Below, piece after piece: positions 43,301-51,751 of a stretch of 55,277 nt of DNA; positions within the stretch are counted from its first letter, which is position 1, and each line of letters begins with the position of its first letter. The stretch is from positions 1-55,277 of the forward strand of contig NZ_JAMBOL010000018.1 of assembly GCF_023715605.1 (NCBI RefSeq). The letters run 5' to 3'. Origin of the DNA: Halalkalibacter oceani. GTDB taxonomy: Bacteria > Bacillota > Bacilli > Bacillales > Bacillaceae_D. The translations under genes and the position numbers were made by a program. Under the pieces are notes generated by a model. That model searched no databases. It was not told the origin of the DNA and saw nothing but the letters and a program-made list of their open reading frames with translations.

Positions 43301-45392
43301 TGACACACTTGAGCTTCATGCTTCGCTTTCCATTAACCATGGCGGCGAATTCACAGGGAAAACAGGAACGCAACATGGTAAGGTCATCGATTGGCAAGTG
43401 AAGATCAATTATAGCCAGTCTCATATTTCCAATGCTGTATTGACCGACCGGCCAAGCTCGAATCAAATTTTAATGCGCGATTCATTTAAGCTTTATGCGA
43501 CGAATGTCGATGAAGAAGGCAATCTATCAAAGGGAGAGCAATTGAATTTTGGCGAGGATTATTTGCTTGAATTTTTAGAGGATGAGAACGTGGAGTACTT
43601 TAAGCTTCACTTCAAGCGCGATCTTGATCGTGCCTATCTTCTGGAATATCAATCTTATATTAGTGCTAAGCATGAAGATAGCGTGACGAATACAGCAGTT
43701 TTATCGGGCGAGCATATTACAATAGAAGAAACAGAATCAAATGAAACGATTATTGTCAGATTTACGGATGGCTCCGGAACGGGGAGCGGTGTAACAGGAA
43801 GCCTCGAAGTGACGAAGGTCGCTGCCGAAACTGATAAACCGTTAGCGGGCGCGCGTTTTACACTCTATGACAGTTCGGGAACCATTGCCATCAGAACGTT
43901 GGAAACCGGAGCTGACGGGAAGGTGAAATTTGAGAATTTGTTGTATGACGAATATTTATTGAAGGAAGCCAAGGCCCCGGAAGGGTATGTCGTCGGCATT
44001 ACGGACACATTGCTTGTGGCAATTGATGGGGACAATGCAGTCAAAGTTGAAAACCGAAAGCTGAAGCGGGCGGTTCAGCTTGAGAAGCTTGATCAAGATA
44101 CACGGGAAACATTAGAGGGAGCTGTGTTTGAGTTGCAGCAAAAACAAGGAAATGAATTTGTTACGCTTGAGCAACTGACGACGGATGAAGACGGTGTGTT
44201 ATTACGTCACGACCTGGAACCGGGCGAGTATCAATTCGTTGAAGCCATTCCTCCTTTCGGATATGAGCTTGATCAGACGCCAATTCCATTTACGATCACT
44301 CACAACCAAGTGGAATTGATCAAGTTGCAAATGGAAAATACGATTGTATTGGGAGCGGTTGAGCTTGTAAAAGCTGACAAGGACGAACCGACACTAGTTT
44401 TGGAAGGAGTCGAATTTGAGCTTCAAGATAGTCAAGGAACGACGCTACAGACCGGCTTAACGACGGATCAGGACGGCAGGCTGATTGTTGGCGACTTACG
44501 GCCGGGAACGTATCAATTTGTGGAAACGAAAGCAGCCGAACATTACATGCTTCCTGATAAACCGTTTGGATTTACGATTGTCAAAGGGCAAGAAGAGCGG
44601 CTGATTGTTAGCATCGAGAATCAATTGATACCGGGCGCTGTGGAACTGACTAAGGTTGATCGCCGAAATCATGGAAATGTGCTTGCCGGGGCGGAATTTG
44701 AGTTGCAGAACCGCCACGGCGTAACGTTGCAAGCGGGGTTAACGACAGACGAAAATGGAAAGCTCGTTGTCGATGAACTGCGACCGGGTTCCTATCAATT
44801 TATCGAAACGAAGGCACCGGCCGGCTATCGGCTTGACCAGACACCCCATCCATTCACAATTGAAGTAGACCAAAAGGAGAGCGTTAAACTTCTTGTTGAA
44901 AATCAGCGCCGCAGCTCTGGTGGAGGAGGCGGTGGACCAAGACCGCCTGAGGATCCGGACGAGGTGGAAGACGAAGAACCAGAAGAGCCGGGTGAGCATG
45001 ATGGTGAAGAACCGGGTGATCACGACGAGGAAGAACCAAGTGGCAATGATGGTGAGGAGCCTGGTGACCATGGAGACGGTGATGATCCAGGTCATCCGGA
45101 AGAGCCGGGTGACAATGGCGGAGATGATCGACCAGAGCCGGGTCCTGGATCCGGAGATAACCCGGGGGATGGCGGGAAAGAAGATGATGAGGAACATCCG
45201 AATGGCGGCGGAGCTGGAGAGGGGAAGACGCCAAATGACCGCGAGCCAGCGTTAGAAAAAGAAACAAATTCAGGACAGCAGCTTCCGCAAACAGGGGAAG
45301 AAAAACTTCTTTATATGCTAATCCTTGGAGTCATTTCCCTCATGCTCGGGGGCGGAATTCTTCTTCATCGCCGATTCAAAACAATTGAGTAA
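40329..45392 (+). CDS. Giant LPXTG surface adhesin
   Basis: The protein is 1687 residues, about 170 kDa or more. A signal peptide (to about 31) is followed by a first MSCRAMM-like beta domain (about 33-170), an acidic D/E-rich linker (about 172-305) and a second beta domain (about 306-460). Five collagen-adhesin-like repeats of about 130-145 residues start near 461, 593, 724, 860 and 1007, with recurring ITW.I..N.. and A..I.Y.T motifs. Four SpaA/Cna_B repeats start near 1158, 1248, 1343 and 1437. Each begins with a VTK/LEK-type Lys and ends in EN, so intramolecular isopeptide bonds are likely. A Gly/Pro/Asp/Glu spacer leads to LPQTGEE at 1652, a TM helix and an RRFK tail. The sortase gene follows at once. 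TTG start, with AAGGAGGA 8 nt upstream. Confidence 0.9.
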   Translation: MVRKIGLAAFILLFVMQTLTLNMGMVPRASASQQSIFTNVVLTDQNGKRIDESTAVDKNSLVHVHIGWELNQHVTKETFSLTLPKELTISQEQSGVLNGEGGMNAGTYRATTNGTITATVDSQQQGKGIFMLKAGFNQGMVQDRDHMQLSISAGGKAYTSTIAFTDKIKAAEAEMPGEQEEQELPASEEETAEVEEDFSSEDGVEEGNEQGQDSNSADEMEEGNEPDAEDGTKEEHPDPEAGHDDEGMDSTEPDADNPSDVDQETEAGEGQEDSAEDVLEEETDQEPVEEEAEAIEDEEGLLDEFLEQNDPTIISEAIITSVLLKDEDGNEIHYEEHPGNQPSLGDIVELHFNWKLENGHGYKAGSTFTFYLPDVFEVYNEVDGELVFGSTNVGAFELGMDRKVTMTFNDKIEQLSNIIGTLTFWTGFREDLGGDIIQEIIFEVEDRVIAVIPIHFQGRPGSTLEKRGTPDKGYNAKEITWTIDVNKGLDSIEGAVLDDPIEDGQAFQPGSMEVYELNMQLDGSAVQGDQVAVGDGTFPLVFGDISTAYRVTFKTDVIDKNATSYKNKAILKGDNVSDREASAEVETRRGKPLEKRAAHYDAPNQVITWEIKFNYNEKSIPKDAAKLTDLFSASHELVDGSFNVYQVEINENGEEAGQTDFANYSVNPGKNGFELQFNEDISHAYKIIYQTRSKDRVYQGDTVKNKVEFGEQESSEVQPIRQQILEKSNRDADYKEKTTNWTIAFNKDSHEMNNVVLTDEFTNKGLSFIEDSLVITGPDGPLEKEQDYELERLPLDAGFTITFLSPISKPHTITYTTGFEYETRQDKTKNFINEALLTWTDVDGKDRELKAEAVFNPDRYTQNNGFKYGSYNAITKEITWNVGLNYNLSELENVVVTDYIQGNQQLLEDSITVYHMELTGGADGVRLGEPLQPNTDYSLRMIEGDDGEPGFEISFPGTITTPYWITYKTSLAEQLIKDRYHNSATVQSENDDTLELHASLSINHGGEFTGKTGTQHGKVIDWQVKINYSQSHISNAVLTDRPSSNQILMRDSFKLYATNVDEEGNLSKGEQLNFGEDYLLEFLEDENVEYFKLHFKRDLDRAYLLEYQSYISAKHEDSVTNTAVLSGEHITIEETESNETIIVRFTDGSGTGSGVTGSLEVTKVAAETDKPLAGARFTLYDSSGTIAIRTLETGADGKVKFENLLYDEYLLKEAKAPEGYVVGITDTLLVAIDGDNAVKVENRKLKRAVQLEKLDQDTRETLEGAVFELQQKQGNEFVTLEQLTTDEDGVLLRHDLEPGEYQFVEAIPPFGYELDQTPIPFTITHNQVELIKLQMENTIVLGAVELVKADKDEPTLVLEGVEFELQDSQGTTLQTGLTTDQDGRLIVGDLRPGTYQFVETKAAEHYMLPDKPFGFTIVKGQEERLIVSIENQLIPGAVELTKVDRRNHGNVLAGAEFELQNRHGVTLQAGLTTDENGKLVVDELRPGSYQFIETKAPAGYRLDQTPHPFTIEVDQKESVKLLVENQRRSSGGGGGGPRPPEDPDEVEDEEPEEPGEHDGEEPGDHDEEEPSGNDGEEPGDHGDGDDPGHPEEPGDNGGDDRPEPGPGSGDNPGDGGKEDDEEHPNGGGAGEGKTPNDREPALEKETNSGQQLPQTGEEKLLYMLILGVISLMLGGGILLHRRFKTIE

Positions 45393-45400
45393 GGGATCAA

Positions 45401-46024
45401 GTGATTGATATGAGGAACAGTCAAAGCAAATTAATTATCGGTATCTGGCTGCTGCTGGTTGGCTTCATCCTGATTCTGATTCCCTTTCTATCTGAATGGC
45501 AAAGTAATCGAGACGCGAGGGCTTTGGAAGAAGCCCTCTCTCTCGTTGCTGATTCGGAGCAGAGCAATATCGAAGTGAATGTGATGGGGAAGACGATGAC
45601 CGAGAACGAGCTCGAACAGGTGATGAGGCTTGAAATCCCGGTCATTGATCTTAATCAGCTTGTCTTACCTGAGACAACAGAGCAAAACCTGAAGGTAGCG
45701 CTCACGCAAATAAAAAAGGAGCAAGTACCGGGGGAAGGGAATTTTACGATTGCAGGGCATAGAGGATATCGGGCTGAGCGTCATTTTAGCCGCTTACCGG
45801 AGATAGACAAAGGCGATACGATTTTATTGCATGCGAATGATAAAACATATAAGTACCAAGTATTCTCTACAGAAATAATCGAACCAACTTATCTGGAAAT
45901 ATTGGAAGACCATCCATTCCGGCGGGAAATTACGCTGATCACATGCACGCGCGGAGGGCAGGAGCGAATCGCGGTAAGAGGGACATTAATGAATGAGACA
46001 GCCGCACTTGCTGTAGGAGAGTAA
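45401..46024 (+). CDS. Class D sortase
   Basis: The protein is 207 residues. An N-terminal signal-anchor (LIIGIWLLLVGFILILIPFL) precedes the sortase barrel: GNFTIAGHRGYRAERHFSRL (catalytic His), ITLITCTRGGQERIAVRGTL (catalytic Cys and Arg). It starts 8 nt after the adhesin stop, so it should be co-translated and dedicated to that LPQTG substrate, joining it to peptidoglycan or a like acceptor. The short size and GHR motif fit class D. GTG 45401 is taken as start, with AAGGGA just upstream; ATG 45410, three codons later, is an alternative. Confidence 0.88.
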   Translation: MIDMRNSQSKLIIGIWLLLVGFILILIPFLSEWQSNRDARALEEALSLVADSEQSNIEVNVMGKTMTENELEQVMRLEIPVIDLNQLVLPETTEQNLKVALTQIKKEQVPGEGNFTIAGHRGYRAERHFSRLPEIDKGDTILLHANDKTYKYQVFSTEIIEPTYLEILEDHPFRREITLITCTRGGQERIAVRGTLMNETAALAVGE

Positions 46025-46058
46025 AGCTAGGAAGTACCCTTTAAGGTACATGAAAAGT

Positions 46059-46102
46059 ACGGAGCGAAACGGGATTTAGCCCCTTTCACTCCGTCTTTTT
46101 TT
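46059..46102. terminator. Terminator after the sortase gene
   Basis: acggagcgaaacggg pairs imperfectly with cccctttcactccgt, then CTTTTTTT. It lies between convergent genes. Confidence 0.8.
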
Positions 46103-46103
46103 C

Positions 46104-46760
46104 TTATGTACGTAAACAAATCCCGGCCCCTAAATAAAGGTACTGCGTGCCATCAAGGTCGATTTTAAGGGGGATCCATTCGCTGCCATCGTTCAGGTAA
46201 GCTGTGGCATCTTTCCAGTCCGGGCTGCTCTCGACTGCTTGGAGACGTAGCGTATCCATCTTCGACCAGTCTTCTTCGATTAATTGCTCTAAGTATTGCT
46301 GCTGCTCTTCCAACTCGTCTGAGCAGGCAATGATCTGTTCCTTGACTGAGAGAGCGAGGTCGGCGAGGTCAGTAAGCTGAGGCTCCGCTACGGCGGGAAT
46401 CAGCCATATCCGTTTTAGCTCATCCAAGCTGATGTCAGAGACCAGCGCAAGGTCGGCTGCCGGATCGTAGCGCAGGGCTGTCCATAGCTCAGTAAATTGC
46501 CGCTCGGTAAACAGGAGAGGTACATATGAATCTTTGCCGGGCAGAGGCAGTTCCGGTGTCCAGATAATATGGTCGCCAAGCTTTCGCGCATTGACCCTGG
46601 AAATCTTCTTCGTGCCAAAGTTCAGTTTCAATTGCAGATCACCTGAGGCGGAGGTGACCAAATCATCGGTGTATCCTTCAAAAATCAGTTGGGACCCATA
46701 AGTGAGTTTAAGACGTTCGTCTGTCAGCTCGCCCTCTGTTTGATAGTGCAGCTGCTTCAA
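46104..46760 (-). CDS. Putative immunity protein for the LXG toxin
   Basis: The protein is about 218 residues from a TTG start (MKQLHYQTEGELTDERLKLT; LNFGTKKISRVNARKLGDHI; SPDWKDATAYLNDGSEWIPL). It is a soluble, mixed alpha/beta protein with no signal or TM segment. I do not recognise the family. It directly follows the LXG toxin gene (24 nt after its stop, same strand), which is the standard place for the cognate immunity gene, and its length is typical. AAGGAGG lies 8 nt before TTG 46760; an in-frame TTG at 46778 lies just upstream of that ribosome site. Confidence 0.6.
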   Translation of the reverse strand: MKQLHYQTEGELTDERLKLTYGSQLIFEGYTDDLVTSASGDLQLKLNFGTKKISRVNARKLGDHIIWTPELPLPGKDSYVPLLFTERQFTELWTALRYDPAADLALVSDISLDELKRIWLIPAVAEPQLTDLADLALSVKEQIIACSDELEEQQQYLEQLIEEDWSKMDTLRLQAVESSPDWKDATAYLNDGSEWIPLKIDLDGTQYLYLGAGICLRT

Positions 46761-46784
46761 GTGCTTCTCCTCCTTCAATAAGTG

Positions 46785-48155
46785 CTAATTAATGTCATTT
46801 ATCGACGGTAAGCCCCAGCGGTTGGAGTAACGCTGCCAGTCACTTTCCGGAATGAAGGAACGGTGCGTAATGACATCATCTTTTATTGTAATATGGTAGA
46901 CGCCCGGCTGTCCGTTAATTGAGCCCGTATTTAAAAATTCCTCGCGTCCGTCCGCCCGTTTTACGGCCGGTTTCTTTGAAAGAATCGTCTGATCAAAAGA
47001 AGAAGGGAAGTTATGATGAGTGCCTCCATCCTCTCTCATTCTTCTGATTACGCGGTCATCATAGCGGATTGGCACATTCGATCCAAGCTTTGTCACCGCT
47101 CTCGTACCACGCGAGAAAAGTTTTCCGAAGCCGCCTAACAGAATGGAGGCGCCGGCCAAGCCCTGTTCCCAGCCTTCCAGCTCACGCCCTGTAATTGGAT
47201 CACTGCCGCTTCCCGCCTCCACACCGGCCTTAATATTGCCGACAATCGGGATGAAGTCGAGGACGAACGACCCCGCTTCCGCCCAGCCGGAAGGAGTATC
47301 GATTTCATACTGCGCATCGTCGGTGTTCGATACTTGCTGCACGTTGTGCGCAGAATGAGCGAGAGGCACCGTGCCAAAGGTCAGGCTGCCATAAGGCTGC
47401 AATGTTGGATTGAACCAGTTGGGAAAACCGATTGGCGGATACCGGAAAGGATCATGACCAGCCAAAGCCAGAAAGGAAGACTGTTTCTGAAACAGTTCGG
47501 TTCTAAGATTAATGTGAGAGGCCTGAAACGTCAATTGGCCCGGATGGAACGTATTGACCGTCAGCCTGCCAAATTGAAACATTCTTTCCACATCAGTCAC
47601 ATACTGCTTCATCAGTTGGAGATCAGCCGCCACATTCGCCAGGGCCGATGTTTGCCGATGGTCGAATGTCAGCAGCTTCTCGACCGTTTCATCCGCTTCC
47701 TGTCGTGCCCGTTCAAGATGGTGCAACGCCTCTTCGTCCTGAATCCGTGGCAGGAAGAGGATGTCGCCCACTTGCTGAATAGCCTGATTGGCCGAATCCG
47801 TTAATTGAGTGATCACTGTTTTCGCCTGTTCAATTCCGGTTTGAATATTGTGGTCAAGGTAGCTTTGCTGAATAACCCCTTCTTGCGCGGGCTCCATAGC
47901 CTCAAGGGAGTTTATCATCTGTTGGATCGTCCGCTGGTAGTCTAAGAGGAAATGCTGAAAAAAACGTAAAAACGGCAGGTGGCATTCCTGAAAGAAGTTG
48001 CGGATTGCTCCTCCACCTTCGCCTTCAAAAGAATCGATGCTAATAAAAGCTGAAAGTTCTGCCTCAAGCCTGGCCATTTGTCCGGCTTGTTCGTGTAGCT
48101 TGGTCTGCAGGGATTGGAGATCATGATGCAGCGAGCTGACGACCAATGTTTTCAT
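46785..48155 (-). CDS. LXG-domain polymorphic toxin
   Basis: The protein is 456 residues. Residues about 1-210 form the helical LXG-type N-terminus (LHHDLQSLQTKLHEQAGQMA; FEGEGGGAIRNFFQECHLPF) that directs export by the type VII (Esx/Yuk) system. A pre-toxin linker follows (VLDFIPIVGNIKAGVEAGSG; DPITGRELEGWEQGLAGASI), the PT-TG-like module. The C-terminal 100 residues are the toxin proper, with GGTHHNFPSSFDQTI, NGQPGVYHITIKDDVITHRS and a WQRYSNRWGLPS end. The paired His and late His suggest a nuclease related to the YeeF/YobL-type ends, but this is an inference. GGAGGGT precedes the ATG. No WXG-like small partner genes sit upstream, which is unusual. Confidence 0.85.
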   Translation of the reverse strand: MKTLVVSSLHHDLQSLQTKLHEQAGQMARLEAELSAFISIDSFEGEGGGAIRNFFQECHLPFLRFFQHFLLDYQRTIQQMINSLEAMEPAQEGVIQQSYLDHNIQTGIEQAKTVITQLTDSANQAIQQVGDILFLPRIQDEEALHHLERARQEADETVEKLLTFDHRQTSALANVAADLQLMKQYVTDVERMFQFGRLTVNTFHPGQLTFQASHINLRTELFQKQSSFLALAGHDPFRYPPIGFPNWFNPTLQPYGSLTFGTVPLAHSAHNVQQVSNTDDAQYEIDTPSGWAEAGSFVLDFIPIVGNIKAGVEAGSGSDPITGRELEGWEQGLAGASILLGGFGKLFSRGTRAVTKLGSNVPIRYDDRVIRRMREDGGTHHNFPSSFDQTILSKKPAVKRADGREEFLNTGSINGQPGVYHITIKDDVITHRSFIPESDWQRYSNRWGLPSINDIN

Positions 48156-48422
48156 CGGCTACCCTCCTCTCTCACTGGAAAGATTTACTCTTTTTTTATT
48201 ATAAAATTGATTTTACCGAGATGACATAGGAAAAAGTATAGATAAATGATCGGAAAATTCTCTATTTTTAAGAAAAGGGGTAAAGAGTATGGGGAGGAAA
48301 GGCGGAGCTCTGTGCCAATGGAACAAATCGTTGCTGTGCAGCTACCAGTCAAAAAAAGCTCAGTTTTTCGATTTTTTTGAAATTGATCATAGACAAACAG
48401 GGAAAGGTTATGTACTGTAAAA

Positions 48423-48442
48423 ATAGATTATCGATAATCTAT
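48423..48442. promoter_or_regulatory. Palindromic operator of the GntR/FadR-type gene
   Basis: ATAGATTATCGATAATCTAT is a perfect 20-bp palindrome, with an extra half-site GATAATCT directly after it (48444-48451). It lies 35 nt before the regulator start and is a strong autoregulation candidate. The rest of the 48156-48422 gap shows no gene. Confidence 0.65.
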
Positions 48443-48477
48443 TGATAATCTTAGTTGTATGAGATAGGAGTAATCGT

Positions 48478-49125
48478 ATGGCTCAAGCTGAGAAAAAATT
48501 GCTTAAACAAAAAATCTACTCGGAATTACAGCAGAGGATCCTCACCGGAGAGCTTCAGCCGAGGGAGCGTTTAGTGGAACTTGAAATCGCAGGCTGGTTT
48601 TCATGCAGTCAGGCTCCGGTAAGAGAAGCACTGCAAAAGCTAGAGGAAGATGGATTCGTTGAGCTGATTCCATTTACCGGGTCATTTGTGACAGCGCTGT
48701 CAGTCGAAGAAATGAAAGAGTTGTTTGAATACAGGAAGATGATCGAGCTCAATGCCGTTAAAAAGGTGATCGACTATTTAACAAATAAAGACCTGGAGGT
48801 GCTGGCTGACACGATCCAGTTAATGAGGGAAGCAGCGGCGGAAAAGGATTTGGGGAAGCTGATATCTTATGATATGTTTTTCCACCGTTATCTCGTCGAA
48901 AAAACCGGAAAAACAATCAGCCTGAAAATTTGGAGCCGGATTGATATGCATGTGCGCCGTTTTATTGCCCATACGCACCCCCGCTATTTTCATAAGCTTG
49001 AGGATATTGCGGAAACTCATGTTGCGTTATTCGAGGCGTTGAAGAACAGGGATGTCCAACAGGCAGTAGAGACATTTACAAGCCATATGGAAGTTAACGA
49101 TATGCTAACGAAGCTTGGGCTGTAA
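48478..49125 (+). CDS. GntR-family (FadR/FCD) regulator
   Basis: The protein is 215 residues. The winged HTH at the N-terminus reads KQKIYSELQQRILTGELQPR, then CSQAPVREALQKLEEDGFVE. The FCD ligand domain (about 80-210) carries the metal-site residues: D in LISYDMFFHRYLVEKTG with the H of FHR, then HVALFEALKNRD and the final FTSHMEVND. FCD regulators usually sense sugar acids or related carboxylates. It precedes a galactonate-dehydratase-like gene by 26 nt, so the two form an operon in which it would control its own enzyme. A perfect palindrome lies upstream. ATAGGAG precedes ATG. Confidence 0.9.
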   Translation: MAQAEKKLLKQKIYSELQQRILTGELQPRERLVELEIAGWFSCSQAPVREALQKLEEDGFVELIPFTGSFVTALSVEEMKELFEYRKMIELNAVKKVIDYLTNKDLEVLADTIQLMREAAAEKDLGKLISYDMFFHRYLVEKTGKTISLKIWSRIDMHVRRFIAHTHPRYFHKLEDIAETHVALFEALKNRDVQQAVETFTSHMEVNDMLTKLGL

Positions 49126-49151
49126 GAGCGGCTCAATAAGGAGGACGGAAA

Positions 49152-50354
49152 GTGAAAATTACAAAGGTTGAAACGATTCGAACACCGGAACACCCCAATT
49201 TATTATGGGTACAGCTTCATACCGATGAAGGGATCATCGGGCTTGGAGAAACGACGCCGCGTGTCATGGGGGCTGAAACGATTATCCATGATATTTTGGC
49301 GGATATTTTACTTGGTCAGGACCCTTTACATATTGAGAAGCTCTGGCATGATATGTACCAGAGCGCCCACTATCACGGTTATGCCGGCTCTGAAATGCGG
49401 GGGATCAGTGCGATTGATCTGGCGCTGTGGGACATTTTAGGCAAATATACGAATCAGCCGCTTTACCGGTTGCTTGGTGGAAAATGTCGGGAGTCCATTC
49501 GGGTGTACAATACATGTGTGAGTCATGGAGCCTACAATGATTGGGAGCTCTCGCGCGAAAAACCGGGTGAGCTGGCGGAATCGCTGCTGAAAGACGGCAT
49601 TACCGCGATGAAAATTTGGCCCTATGACCAGTTTAGCGAAAAAACGAGAGGACATTCGATTTCCAACGCCGATCTGCAAAAAGGGGTAAGCGTCTTTAAA
49701 CAAATACGAGAGGCGGTTGGAGATGAAATCGAGATCGCTTTGGAAGGACATGCTTGCTGGAATGTACCGAGCGCGATTCGAATTGCCCAAGCGGTGGAGC
49801 CGTACCGGCCGATGTGGCTTGAGGACTTAATTGCTGTCGACTCGATTAGCTCGCTGAAGGAATTAAAAGAAGCGACATCAACCCCGCTTTGTGTCAGTGA
49901 GCGCCTGTTCTCACGCTTTCAATTTATGCCGGTGCTTGAGCAGCGGGCGGCAACGATTATCATGCCTGATATTTGCTGGGTCGGCGGAATTTCTGAAATA
50001 AAGAAAATAGCGACGCTTGCTTCGGCGTACCAGCTGCCGATTGCCCCTCACAACTGCGGCGGACCTGTACAAACGATTGCCTACTCTCACGTTTGTACGA
50101 GCACGGAAAATGTCATGATCGTCGAAACGGTACGCGCTTTCTATCGAAGTTATTATGAGGCTCTAGTTACTGAGCAGCCGGTTATTAAAGAGGGGCATTT
50201 ATATCCACTGGAAAGCCCCGGACTTGGAACGGAGCTTTCTCCTTCGTTGCTAAAACGTGATGATCTCATACGCAAAGTGAGCACGCAAAAAAGCACGACA
50301 ATCGGCTGGACGTCAGGCGATCCGTGGGAAGGGGAAGTCGGGAACCATTTTTAA
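49152..50354 (+). CDS. Enolase-superfamily sugar-acid dehydratase, GalD/DgoD-like
   Basis: The protein is 400 residues. The N-terminal capping domain (ITKVETIRTPEHPNLLWVQL; EGIIGLGETTPR) precedes a TIM barrel. Its metal ligands are Glu in IALEGHACWN, Glu in MWLEDLIAVD and Glu in LCVSERLFSR, and the acid/base His is in IAPHNCGGPVQTIA. EGH with the later His is the galactonate-dehydratase pattern of the mandelate-racemase group. The expected reaction is dehydration of an aldonic or related acid to a 2-keto-3-deoxy acid. GTG start 7 nt after AAGGAGG. It follows its GntR/FCD regulator. No kinase or aldolase gene follows. Confidence 0.85.
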   Translation: MKITKVETIRTPEHPNLLWVQLHTDEGIIGLGETTPRVMGAETIIHDILADILLGQDPLHIEKLWHDMYQSAHYHGYAGSEMRGISAIDLALWDILGKYTNQPLYRLLGGKCRESIRVYNTCVSHGAYNDWELSREKPGELAESLLKDGITAMKIWPYDQFSEKTRGHSISNADLQKGVSVFKQIREAVGDEIEIALEGHACWNVPSAIRIAQAVEPYRPMWLEDLIAVDSISSLKELKEATSTPLCVSERLFSRFQFMPVLEQRAATIIMPDICWVGGISEIKKIATLASAYQLPIAPHNCGGPVQTIAYSHVCTSTENVMIVETVRAFYRSYYEALVTEQPVIKEGHLYPLESPGLGTELSPSLLKRDDLIRKVSTQKSTTIGWTSGDPWEGEVGNHF

Positions 50355-50387
50355 GCCTGCCGGAAAGAACAGAGCAAGACTCGTTTC

Positions 50388-50466
50388 GATGGCTTCATAC
50401 GTCACAAGCCCGTTATGAGCGGGTTTCTCATAACGGGCTTTTAAACAATCGTGGCGGTTCCGCTCT
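50388..50466. repeat. Mosaic palindromic intergenic repeat, copy C
   Basis: GATGGCTTCATACGTCAC is followed by a perfect 14-bp hairpin aagcccgttatgag/ctcataacgggctt (50406-50419, 50427-50440) and AATCGTGGCGGTTCCGCTC. It is the inverse of copy B at 29.0 kb, with compensatory differences in the stem (G/A with C/T). It lies between convergent genes and may end both transcripts. Confidence 0.75.
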
Positions 50467-50504
50467 TTGGACGGGCCCTGCCTCATGGAACTAATTCTTT
50501 ATTT

Positions 50505-51659
50505 TTACTGCTCCTTTATCATTTCGTACACTTGCTGGACATCCTTGTCTCCCCGACCGGAGAGGTTGACGATAATAATATCGTCCTTGTCCAATTCCTG
50601 GGCGAGCTTGCCGGCATAGGCGACAGCATGAGCGCTCTCCAGAGCAGGGATGATTCCTTCTACTTTTGAAAGCAGCTGGAACGCTTCAAGCGCTTCGGCC
50701 CCGGTGACGGTAACATATTCCGCCCGTCCCGTTTCTTTTAAATAGCTGTGCTCCGGCCCGATGCCCGGATAATCGAGCCCGGCGGCAACAGAATAGGTCG
50801 GCTTCGGATTTCCCTCTTCGTCAAGCAAGGTTAAGCATTTAAACCCGTGGATGACCGCGGGAACTCCTTCTGTAAGAGAAGGCGCTTCAGCCGGTTCGAC
50901 GCCAATTAAACGCACGTCCGGCTCATCGAGATAGTGCGCGAAGGCCCCAATCGCATTACTGCCGCCGCCGGCACAAGCAACAACCGCGGTCGGAAGGCGA
51001 CCTTCCTTTTCAAGAATTTGCTTCTTCGACTCTTCGCTTATCACCGACTGAAAGAATTTCACCATCGTTGGAAACGGATGGGGCCCAACAGCAGATCCTA
51101 ATAAATAGAACGTGTTCTGATAGTTTTCAACGAGGTCATTTAAGGCGGCGTCAACGGCATCCTTCAACCGTCCTTGCCCGGCATCGACGGCGACGACCTT
51201 GGCCCCGAGCAGCTCCATTCTAAATACATTTAATGCTTGTCTCTCCGTGTCGAGTTTTCCCATATAAATTGTGCAGTCCATCCCGAAAATCGCGCAGGCT
51301 GTAGCCGTTGCCACGCCATGCTGCCCAGCGCCGGTTTCGGCGATAATGCGCGTGGCACCCATTCGTTTCGCCAGCAGAATCTGTCCGATCGCATTGTTGA
51401 TTTTGTGCGCGCCTGTATGGTTTAAGTCCTCGCGCTTTAAATAAATTTTGGCCCCGCCGTTTTTCTCTGTTAAATGCTTGGCAAACGTCAGCGGATTTTC
51501 GCGGCCGACGAACTCCTTTAAGTAATACTTGAATTCCTCGATAAACTCGGGATCCTCTTTATACCGTTCAAATTGCTCATCTAACAGTCCAAGCACCTTC
51601 CCTAAATCTTCAGGGACGTAGCTGCCGCCAAATTGACCAAAGCTTCCTTTTTCACTCAT
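50505..51659 (-). CDS. trpB: Tryptophan synthase beta chain, standalone
   Basis: The protein is about 384 residues. It is classical Trp[34 protein letters not shown] with the PLP Lys, [29 protein letters not shown] and the C-terminal NLSGRGDKD. It makes tryptophan from indole and serine with PLP, normally in complex with TrpA. No trp gene adjoins it, so it is either a displaced single copy or a second TrpB acting on free indole. ATG 51659 is taken as start; TTG 51668 would overlap the AGGAG site. It has its own near-consensus promoter. Confidence 0.93.
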   Translation of the reverse strand: MSEKGSFGQFGGSYVPEDLGKVLGLLDEQFERYKEDPEFIEEFKYYLKEFVGRENPLTFAKHLTEKNGGAKIYLKREDLNHTGAHKINNAIGQILLAKRMGATRIIAETGAGQHGVATATACAIFGMDCTIYMGKLDTERQALNVFRMELLGAKVVAVDAGQGRLKDAVDAALNDLVENYQNTFYLLGSAVGPHPFPTMVKFFQSVISEESKKQILEKEGRLPTAVVACAGGGSNAIGAFAHYLDEPDVRLIGVEPAEAPSLTEGVPAVIHGFKCLTLLDEEGNPKPTYSVAAGLDYPGIGPEHSYLKETGRAEYVTVTGAEALEAFQLLSKVEGIIPALESAHAVAYAGKLAQELDKDDIIIVNLSGRGDKDVQQVYEMIKEQ

Positions 51660-51722
51660 GACCTTCAACTCCTATCTATTTGCATGGAAAAATGTGTGAA
51701 AATTCTGTACAACCTTACTGCT

Positions 51723-51751
51723 ATTATAAAGCGTTGAATGATACGTGTCAC
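51723..51751 (-). promoter_or_regulatory. trpB promoter
   Basis: On the minus strand GTGACA (51751-51746), a 17-nt spacer and a perfect TATAAT (51728-51723) lie about 60 nt upstream of trpB. No leader peptide, T-box or TRAP repeat array is seen in the short leader. Confidence 0.7.

Noticed and set aside
44739-45267. Long frames opposite the Gly/Pro/Asp/Glu spacer of the adhesin
   Set aside because: His/Leu/Pro or Thr/Ile-rich shadow sequence created by the low-complexity spacer.
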